From NCBI GenBank assembly GCA_947624575.1, contig CANQKY010000009.1:1-40420 (forward strand): a stretch of DNA of 40,420 nt. Reading direction: 5' to 3'. The notes under the pieces were generated by a model. That model saw only the letters and a program-made list of their open reading frames with translations, was not told the origin of the DNA and searched no databases. Numbering within the stretch: the stretch's first letter is position 1; each line of letters starts with the position of its first letter. Shown here one piece after another: positions 34,697-40,420 of the stretch. Both the position numbers and the translations under genes were made by a program. The DNA comes from an uncultured Clostridia bacterium. GTDB taxonomy: Bacteria > Bacillota > Clostridia > Oscillospirales > Ruminococcaceae.

Positions 34697-36811
34697 ATGA
34701 AGAGAAAGCTACTGAGCATTCTTCTTTCGGCAGCAATTCTGTCCACCTCCGCCCTGTCACTGTTTGTGGGTGCGTCCGCCGCGGAAGCGGAGCCGGACGG
34801 CGCAGCAGCAGAGACACAGCGGTTAGATGGAGAGGGCTTTGACCTGCTCGAAAGCAATGAAAGCTATGCTACTGTGAACGATGCGTTTTCGAACGACGGC
34901 GGTTTTGAACATTTCGGACCGTATACCGCCGGCGACAAGAACGACCTGGAGTATGCCAAGGACGGCAGTAAGGCAAAGTATGAGATCGATACTGAGGATT
35001 CTGCCTGCCGCCCGACCGACGGCACCACCGGCAGCTATCAGTCGATGAAGATCACCCCGTATGATTCCGGCGCAGGACAGGGCTTCTTCCGCTGGGGCGG
35101 CGTGACCGGCGCATTCAGTCCGGACACCTATCTGGACGATCTGGACGTGAAGCTCAAGGAAGGCAAGTATAACGATGTGAGCCTCACTCTCGTCTTTTGG
35201 GCGAAGTCCGAGGTGGACGGCAGCAAGCTGAATGTCTCGCTGGACGTCAAGAACACTGCGTTCTCGAAGGCGGTCAACCTGACCACCGAGTGGGCGAAGT
35301 ATGAGCTGGACGCCAAAGAGATGCTCGGCGGTGAGGAAGCTGCGTATCCGCAGTGCCGCAACCAGAACTTCATGCAGGCGATCATCGATGTGGAAAACGG
35401 CAAGGAGGGCTGCGAATGGGGCGCGGGGCTCAATGAGTCCTATCTCTCCCGTATCCGCTTCCAGGTGACCTCTGAGATGCAGGGCCATGCGTTCTGGCTG
35501 GACGAGATCGGCTTTGAGTACAGCGGCTTTGAGATCGCGCCGGAGCAGAAGGCGATCACGCTGGAGGACACCGATGTGCCCTATCCTCCCCACGATCTGC
35601 CGACCTACAAGGGCAGTGACGAGCCTCCGGTAACCTCCGATGTGACCTCTTCCGAGGAAACCTCTTCTGTGACCTCTTCCGAGGAGACCTCTTCCGAGAC
35701 TTCTTCTGAGGAAACTTCCTCCGCACCGGCGGTCAACAACGAGGAGCTGCAGGCATTTATCGACCAGGATATCTACAGCATCGCGGGCGATAAGTGGATC
35801 CTTGATAACTTCAACAACTACACCAACGATACCCTCTATTCCGCCTATTTTGACTGGTTCTATAACAAAGGCAAGGATAAGGACATCTACGGCGGCGTGC
35901 AGGCGCCGAACAGCAAGGTCGATTTCGAGACCGACACAGGCGCCAAGACCCTGCTCACCACCGTTTCCAATGTGAACTCCACCATTGAAAACGGCGCGCT
36001 CAAGCTCAGCTGGAGCAAGACCACACCGGATTCCAACTGGTCGTGGCTCAATAAGACCTACTTCTATCCGACCATTCGGTTCCGCCCGAACAATGCGTTC
36101 AAGGACGGTACGATCCTGCCGGGTGACGGCTTTGCCATCAATATCGACAGCACGGTTAATATGGGCAGAGCGACCCTCAAGCTCAGCATCGACGGTCAGT
36201 CCAGCGTGTATCAGTATGAGACCACCGTTCCGGCGGGCGTCTCGGTGATGAAGGTTCCGTATACAAGCCTCCAGAGCTCCGGTACCGCTGTGGATCTCAC
36301 CAAGCTCGAGAAGCAGCTGGCAAGAGGTGAGGCTCTGGTTCTGGGCATTGCCTTCTGCGAAGGCGAAGGCGCCGACCGTGACGGCAAGAACCTGCCTTCT
36401 TCCGGTAGCGCGACCTTTGATAACGCGCGGTTCTACACCGATAACGCTTCTTACACCACCGCGGTTTCCAATGCGAAGTCCCAGGCGACTGTGGACACCA
36501 CCGGCATGGACGCCGAGCAGGTTGCGCTTTATGACGCTGCGATGAAGAAGATCGACGCGGAGTATGCGTCCCTCGGCGGAGCAGCCACTCCCAAGCAGTA
36601 CAGCCTGATCGCCAATAAGTACGCGAAAGCGGCGGCATTCGTCGGCGTGAACGTCACGGTGGACGATGTGGTGGCTTCCGGCTCCGGTTCCGGCAGCAGC
36701 TCCACCTCGCCTAAGACCGGCGACAGCTCGCAGATCGCACTGGCAGCACTCCTGATGATCGGGGCAGGCTGCACCGCGATCCTGCTGAGCAAGAAGCGGA
36801 AGGTCAGATAA
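34697..36811 (+). CDS. Secreted surface protein with two beta-sandwich domains and SPKTG tail
   Basis: 704 residues. A signal peptide (1-29) has a basic start, a hydrophobic core and the cut region ASAAEAEP. Two carbohydrate-binding-like beta-sandwich regions lie at about 45-285 and 350-590; each contains an F-W/Y-x-aromatic pattern and a W-L-D-E or F-D-N-A-R-F closing strand. Between them is a stalk of SSEETSS repeats (about 313-345). A helical segment at about 595-650 follows. The C-terminus is SPKTGD (671-676), a hydrophobic helix and KKRK, the layout of a sortase substrate with an SPKTG rather than LPXTG motif. It therefore probably sits on the cell wall and binds a glycan. No catalytic domain was recognised. 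It has its own strong promoter and terminator. Confidence 0.85.
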   Translation: MKRKLLSILLSAAILSTSALSLFVGASAAEAEPDGAAAETQRLDGEGFDLLESNESYATVNDAFSNDGGFEHFGPYTAGDKNDLEYAKDGSKAKYEIDTEDSACRPTDGTTGSYQSMKITPYDSGAGQGFFRWGGVTGAFSPDTYLDDLDVKLKEGKYNDVSLTLVFWAKSEVDGSKLNVSLDVKNTAFSKAVNLTTEWAKYELDAKEMLGGEEAAYPQCRNQNFMQAIIDVENGKEGCEWGAGLNESYLSRIRFQVTSEMQGHAFWLDEIGFEYSGFEIAPEQKAITLEDTDVPYPPHDLPTYKGSDEPPVTSDVTSSEETSSVTSSEETSSETSSEETSSAPAVNNEELQAFIDQDIYSIAGDKWILDNFNNYTNDTLYSAYFDWFYNKGKDKDIYGGVQAPNSKVDFETDTGAKTLLTTVSNVNSTIENGALKLSWSKTTPDSNWSWLNKTYFYPTIRFRPNNAFKDGTILPGDGFAINIDSTVNMGRATLKLSIDGQSSVYQYETTVPAGVSVMKVPYTSLQSSGTAVDLTKLEKQLARGEALVLGIAFCEGEGADRDGKNLPSSGSATFDNARFYTDNASYTTAVSNAKSQATVDTTGMDAEQVALYDAAMKKIDAEYASLGGAATPKQYSLIANKYAKAAAFVGVNVTVDDVVASGSGSGSSSTSPKTGDSSQIALAALLMIGAGCTAILLSKKRKVR

Positions 36812-36850
36812 CCTCCGGTTCATAAGCAAGCCTTTTGCTTAACCTGATTT

Positions 36851-36881
36851 GCAGGGAAGCGTTTCAGCTTCCCTGCTTTTC
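36851..36881 (+). terminator. Terminator after the SPKTG surface protein
   Basis: GCAGGGAAGC (36851-36860) pairs perfectly with GCTTCCCTGC (36867-36876), followed by TTTT. The same GCAGGGAA stem is used after both following genes. Confidence 0.88.
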
Positions 36882-36983
36882 GGTAAAGTGCGGGCATGTG
36901 ATAAAGCATAGGAATACGCCGGATTCCGGCGACCTGCGGGATTTAACCGGCAGGTGACATCTGAAAGAAAGAGGGCATCTTTG

Positions 36984-38075
36984 ATGAGAATTCGTGCAGC
37001 ATTGACAGCGGCGCTGGTTGCCGCCGCTTCGGTTGCCACCATGCTGTCCGTCCCCGCTTCGGCGGCGGATATGCAAACCATTTTGATCAACGACTTTGAA
37101 ACGCTCACCACCGCAACGGTTGGTGACGCGGCTACCGCCGAGAACGGCTTTATCCTCAGCGTGGACGAGACGACCAGCGCACATGACGGCTCCAAGTCTC
37201 TGAAGGTAGAGGTAGACACCAGCAAGAACTGCTTGTTCTGGCGTGTGATTCCGGAAGAGAACTATTTGCTGAGTAATATGTATTATGATATGCTCAATGG
37301 GCTTGGCAATCATGACATTTATCTCACCTTCTGGGCAAAGGCTTCCGAGCCGACCATGATCGACCCGCTCCTTTACATCATGAAGACGTTGTATATACCT
37401 AACGGCTATCATGCATATCTGACCACCGAGTGGCAGAAGTACTCCTATCGCATCAACGATGCGGTCGGTCAGGAGAAGGAGAAAGCCGAGTCCTACGGCA
37501 AGACCATTCTGGAGTGCCTGCAGGCGGGCGGCAGCGCGGCAAACGATAAGAAGGACGCGTTCATGCACGGCTTGCGGTTCGACCGTGAGGATCGGGGCAA
37601 GGACGGCAGAAAGAACTTCACCGGCACCATCTGGCTGGACGATATTGCCATCACCGGTGACAACTTCTCGATGGGTACTAAGGACTCCCCCGGGAAGGAC
37701 GCGTTTGATCCGGACGGCTATTTCCAGATGAGACTGGTGGATACCGCTACCTACGGTTCTACCGAGACGATCATGCCTCCCGAGGGCGGCGCGGCTCCGG
37801 CTGCTTCGTCTGCGGCGGAGGAGGTTTCCTCTGCAGCGGAGGAAGTGTCCTCCGAAGAAGTGTCCTCCGAGGAAGTATCCTCTGAGGAAGTGTCCTCCAC
37901 GGCGGTCAGCTCCACCGCTTCCGAAGCGGAAGAAGGCGGACTTTCCACCGGCGCGATCGTCGGGATTGTGATCGCGGTCATCGTGGTGATCGCGGGCGTC
38001 TGCGCGGGCGTCTATTTCAGCAAGAAGAAGGGCGCCGCTGCGGACGGTGATACACCGGACGACACCAAAGCATAA
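36984..38075 (+). CDS. Membrane-anchored extracellular beta-sandwich protein, tandem paralogue 1
   Basis: 363 residues from ATG 36984 (AAGAAAGAGGG upstream). Signal peptide 1-28 ends PASA-AD. One beta-sandwich domain of the carbohydrate-binding type (about 30-265) opens ILINDFETL and closes GTIWLDDIAITGD. A low-complexity stalk of EEVSS units (about 277-315) follows. One transmembrane helix (AIVGIVIAVIVVIAGVCAGV) and a short KKK-containing cytoplasmic tail end the protein, so it is membrane-held without sortase. The next gene is a close paralogue; signal peptide, stalk, membrane segment and downstream terminator are nearly identical, whereas the binding domain has diverged. It has the insertion DRGKDGRKN near residue 216 that the paralogue lacks. 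The ligand is unknown; a polysaccharide is the likely guess. Confidence 0.85.
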   Translation: MRIRAALTAALVAAASVATMLSVPASAADMQTILINDFETLTTATVGDAATAENGFILSVDETTSAHDGSKSLKVEVDTSKNCLFWRVIPEENYLLSNMYYDMLNGLGNHDIYLTFWAKASEPTMIDPLLYIMKTLYIPNGYHAYLTTEWQKYSYRINDAVGQEKEKAESYGKTILECLQAGGSAANDKKDAFMHGLRFDREDRGKDGRKNFTGTIWLDDIAITGDNFSMGTKDSPGKDAFDPDGYFQMRLVDTATYGSTETIMPPEGGAAPAASSAAEEVSSAAEEVSSEEVSSEEVSSEEVSSTAVSSTASEAEEGGLSTGAIVGIVIAVIVVIAGVCAGVYFSKKKGAAADGDTPDDTKA

Positions 38076-38094
38076 AAACAATGTGATCCAAAAA

Positions 38095-38125
38095 GCAGGG
38101 AAGCGCCATAGCTTTCCCTGCTTTT
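38095..38125 (+). terminator. Terminator between the tandem paralogues
   Basis: GCAGGGAA (38095-38102) pairs with TTCCCTGC (38114-38121) and is followed by TTTT. The 11-base centre is GCGCCATAGCT. Compared with the terminator at 39274, the centre is in the opposite orientation. Confidence 0.88.
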
Positions 38126-38183
38126 CGGTAACTTGATCCGTCCCCGCGCAGGCGGGTAAAATCAAAGAAAGAGGGCATTTTTG

Positions 38184-39254
38184 ATGAAAATTCGCGCAGC
38201 ATTGACCGCGGCGCTGGTTGCCGCCGCTTCGGTTGCCACTATGCTGGCTGTCCCCGCTTCTGCGGCGGATATGAAAACCGTTTTGATCAACGATTTTGAA
38301 ACGCTCACCAACGAGACGATCGGCGATGCCACGCTCACCGAAAACGGCGTGGTGCTGACCATCGATACCACCACCGGCGCCAACGGCAGCTCCAAATCCC
38401 TGAAAGCGGACATGGACCCCAGCAAGACCTGGAACTTCTGGCGTGTGGTTCCTGAGGAAAACTACCTGCTGAGTAACATGTATTATGATATGCTCAACGG
38501 ACTGGGCGATCATGATATCTATCTCACCTTCTGGGCAAAGGCTTCCGCGCCGACCAAGATGGACCCTGTCATATACAGCATGAAAACGCTTTATCGTCCG
38601 AATGATTTCCATTGCTATCTGACCACCGAGTGGCAGAAGTACTCCTTCCGCATCAACGATGCGGTCGGTCAGGAGAAGGATAAAACCGACTCTTACGGCA
38701 AGACCATTCTGGAGTGCCTGCAGATAGGCGGTGCTGCTGCCAACGATAAGAAGGACGCATTCATTCACAATCTGCGGTTCAACCGTGCGGACGAAGCGTT
38801 CACCGGCACCATCTGGCTGGACGACATCACCATCACCGGTGATAAGTTCTCGATGGGTACTAAGGATTCTCCCGCCAAGGACGAATTTGATGAGGACGGC
38901 TACTTCACCATGAAGTATGTGAACACTGCCACCTACGGCTCGACCGAGACGGTGATGCCTCCCGAGGGCGGCGCGGCTCCGGCTGCTTCGTCTGCGGCGG
39001 AGGAGGTTTCCTCCGCAGCGGAGGTGTCCTCTGAAGAGGTTTCCTCCGAGGAAGTTTCCTCTGAGGAAGTGTCCTCCACGGCGGTCAGCTCCACCGCTTC
39101 CGAAGCGGAGGAAGGCGGACTTTCCACCGGCGCGATCGTCGGGATCGTAATCGCGGTCATCGTGGTGATCGCGGGCGTCTGCGCGGGCGTCTATTTCAGC
39201 AAGAAGAAGGGCGCCGCTGCGGACGGTGATACACCGGACGACACCAAAGCATAA
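38184..39254 (+). CDS. Membrane-anchored extracellular beta-sandwich protein, tandem paralogue 2
   Basis: 356 residues from ATG 38184, with AAAGAAAGAGGG upstream as in paralogue 1. The order is the same: signal peptide, one beta-sandwich domain closing GTIWLDDITITGD, EEVSS stalk, single transmembrane helix and KKK tail. The binding domain differs at scattered surface positions (for example RADEAF where paralogue 1 has a longer REDRGKDGRKNF loop), while the region after MPPEGGAAPAASS is almost unchanged also at the DNA level. This fits a tandem duplication with divergence of the ligand-binding face or with gene conversion of the 3' part. No own promoter was identified between the copies, so it may depend on read-through past the terminator at 38095. 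Confidence 0.85.
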   Translation: MKIRAALTAALVAAASVATMLAVPASAADMKTVLINDFETLTNETIGDATLTENGVVLTIDTTTGANGSSKSLKADMDPSKTWNFWRVVPEENYLLSNMYYDMLNGLGDHDIYLTFWAKASAPTKMDPVIYSMKTLYRPNDFHCYLTTEWQKYSFRINDAVGQEKDKTDSYGKTILECLQIGGAAANDKKDAFIHNLRFNRADEAFTGTIWLDDITITGDKFSMGTKDSPAKDEFDEDGYFTMKYVNTATYGSTETVMPPEGGAAPAASSAAEEVSSAAEVSSEEVSSEEVSSEEVSSTAVSSTASEAEEGGLSTGAIVGIVIAVIVVIAGVCAGVYFSKKKGAAADGDTPDDTKA

Positions 39255-39273
39255 AAACAATGTGATCCAAAAA

Positions 39274-39306
39274 GCAGGGAAGCTATGGCGCTTCCCTGCT
39301 TTTTTT
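39274..39306 (+). terminator. Terminator after paralogue 2
   Basis: GCAGGGAA (39274-39281) pairs with TTCCCTGC (39292-39299), followed by seven T. The centre GCTATGGCGC is the reverse complement of the first ten centre bases of the terminator at 38095. Confidence 0.92.
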
Positions 39307-39374
39307 GGTTCGCACTTGTGGCTGGGTGATGATAGCAGGCTTTTTTGCCCGATCCCGAGAGGGTGCGGAAATAA

Positions 39375-39548
39375 AGCTGTATTGACAATCGATGCAGCGA
39401 GTGCTTTCCCGATTTCGCCCGATCCCAAGTGAGAGCGGCGATAAAGCTTTCTTGACAAACAATTTAGTGGGGCGGCAATATCAGGTTTTGCCCGAAACGG
39501 GGATAAGTGCTTTTTGAATCCCACCACCATGCTGCCGCATGGTCCGAA
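39375..39548 (+). repeat. Composite repeat unit, copy 2 (interrupted)
   Basis: It repeats the CTGTATTGACAA start, the GCAATATCAGG / GCCCGAAACGGGG segment and GAATCCCACCACCATG of the unit at 32114. After CATGGTCC it is interrupted by about 130 bases before CCCTTTGACAAGGGAGG resumes at 39681. The whole stretch 39307-40420 has no gene. Confidence 0.75.
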
Positions 39549-39634
39549 GTCCTCTTGCGGTTCCCGACATCGGCTGCGGCGGGTAATCGCCTTGCCGCTT
39601 GTCGACTGTGTGCCTGCGGGTGCCGCGGCGCCAT

Positions 39635-39697
39635 TCCCGCCTCGCTGTTTCGCCCGCTGGGCGCGCTTCGGCGGCAAAGCCCTTTGACAAGGGAGGT
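39635..39697 (+). repeat. Repeat module, inverse of 32369-32431
   Basis: TCCCGCCTCGCTGTTTCGCC ... CCTTTGACAAGGGAGGT is the reverse complement of the module after the ribosomal cluster, with only a few mismatches. Confidence 0.8.
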
Positions 39698-39798
39698 CTT
39701 GACAAAGACGGCAACATAGCGGTTTAAATTGCACAAACGAAATCTTTCGACAGCCTGTTTTGCTAGATTTTTTTACCAATGCTTGCTTGAACGTCAGT

Positions 39799-39845
39799 AC
39801 CTCCCTTGTCAAAGGGAGGGGGACCGCGAAGCGGTGGAGGGATTC
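39799..39845 (-). repeat. Palindromic repeat unit, second location
   Basis: CCTCCCTTGTCAAAGGGAGG, then GGGACCGCGAAGCGGTGGAG and GGATTC, the same unit as at 32492 and the inverse of the modules at 32183 and 40249. Confidence 0.8.
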
Positions 39846-39871
39846 TTGCGGTTCAAGGCACGGTAGACCTT

Positions 39872-40184
39872 GTTATCACATAGTATCAAAAGAGCACTGG
39901 CGACAGGCTTTCTGTGTTGCACGGTGCTTTGTTCCGATTTTGCACAGTTCTGCATACAGGCACGCTTCCGGTTTTCGCCACGATACCAGCAACCGAACGT
40001 TTTTCTAAAGGGAGCCAAGAGGGGAAAATCTTTTTCTAAAAAAGACTTTCCCCTCTTGTGGGTTGTTGCCGAGTTTTCTGCTTTCACAAAGAGAAAGCGT
40101 CTGCCGTGAGACAGCGGTTTCCACCGAGCAAGTGAAAACTTCGCGTCCGCTGTAAGCCGGCGGTTCCCACAAAGCCAATCAAAG
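39872..40184 (+). repeat. Long dispersed repeat B, copy 2
   Basis: It matches 32620-32927 over nearly its whole length, including CGATACCAGCAACCGAACGT, the long AAGAGGGGAAA/TTTCCCCTCTT hairpin (40017-40057), and the end AAAGCCAATCAAA. Differences between the copies include both hairpin-preserving changes and scattered substitutions. Confidence 0.78.
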
Positions 40185-40238
40185 CTTCATTTTTGCAGGC
40201 ACATTCGTTTGCCGCATACTTTGCGATACCAAAAAACA

Positions 40239-40420
40239 ACTGCTTTTTGAATCCCACCACCATGCTGCCGCATGGTCCCCCTCCCTTTGACAAGGGAGGC
40301 ACTGGCGATCAAAGGGGTTTTAACAAAAATTTTAGCAAAACAACTGTCGGAAGATGATACTGGACAAGTCAACGGAAGATTTTATTGTTTCTCTTATCCC
40401 ATTTCAAACCGCTATGCTGT
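40239..40420 (+). repeat. Composite repeat unit, copy 3, runs to the window edge
   Basis: GAATCCCACCACCATG (from 40249) to CCCATTTCAAACCGCTATG follows the order of the unit at 32114. The window ends at the point where that unit continues toward GATGCCG. Confidence 0.78.

Noticed and set aside
35640..35725. Short repeats in the surface genes as a CRISPR array
   Set aside because: They are codon-level repeats encoding SSEETSS and EEVSS stalks, with no spacers.
34823..36829. 668-codon open frame antisense to the SPKTG surface protein
   Set aside because: Antisense of a real gene with signal peptide, promoter and ribosome site; no start signal or domain on the minus strand.
36864..39812. 982-codon open frame on the minus strand across both surface paralogues
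   Set aside because: It is the antisense shadow of two GC-rich duplicated genes, crosses terminators and repeats, and its translation has no recognisable domains.

Overview
This window looks like a chromosomal segment of a GC-rich Clostridia member of the Oscillospiraceae/Ruminococcaceae type. The evidence is a Firmicutes-style S10-spc-alpha ribosomal cluster with a KOW-domain gene between map and infA, zinc-type S14, S4 and L36, strong AGGAGG ribosome sites, sigma-A-like promoters, and surface proteins with SSEE-rich stalks and an SPKTG tail. No rRNA, tRNA or CRISPR array was seen.

Left part (1-11,815). The window opens inside a fucO-like lactaldehyde reductase gene, which ends at a clear terminator. 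Next comes an internally deleted IS200/IS605 remnant. An accessory island follows, all on the plus strand: a remnant of a macrodomain gene, a small low-GC gene (WXG100-like by eye only), a full macrodomain protein, an ADP-ribosylglycohydrolase, a broken CYTH-domain remnant, a metallopeptidase-like lipoprotein, a SpoT/MESH1-like HD hydrolase, a TerY-like von Willebrand A protein, and a 1390-residue fusion of a PARG-type macrodomain, an SGNH hydrolase, zinc ribbons, FHA, SseB-like and Ser/Thr kinase domains. Three different ADP-ribose-removing folds sit beside a phospho-signalling module, with no visible ADP-ribosyltransferase. A hairpin-bearing leader occurs twice in the island. This is the most interesting region.

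Middle left (11,816-16,042). On the minus strand lies a response regulator - sensor kinase - PepSY lipoprotein-like operon, in which the regulator carries an apparent 1-nt insertion. It is transcribed divergently from an RmlD-like reductase. The two promoters share a perfect inverted repeat that covers both -35 boxes.

Centre (16,043-31,974). A promoter and a roughly 320-nt structured leader precede rpsJ-rplC-rplD-rplW-rplB-rpsS-rplV-rpsC-rplP-rpmC-rpsQ-rplN-rplX-rplE-rpsN-rpsH-rplF-rplR-rpsE-rpmD-rplO-secY-adk-map-KOW-infA-rpmJ-rpsM-rpsK-rpsD-rpoA-rplQ, closed by a terminator. All genes appear intact.

Right part (31,975-40,420). Two gene-poor blocks of nested palindromic repeats flank mgtE (with a possible leader ORF) and three secreted, membrane- or wall-anchored beta-sandwich proteins. 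The last two are tandem paralogues. The repeats on both sides are related, in direct and inverted orientation, so the intervening block could be prone to rearrangement.
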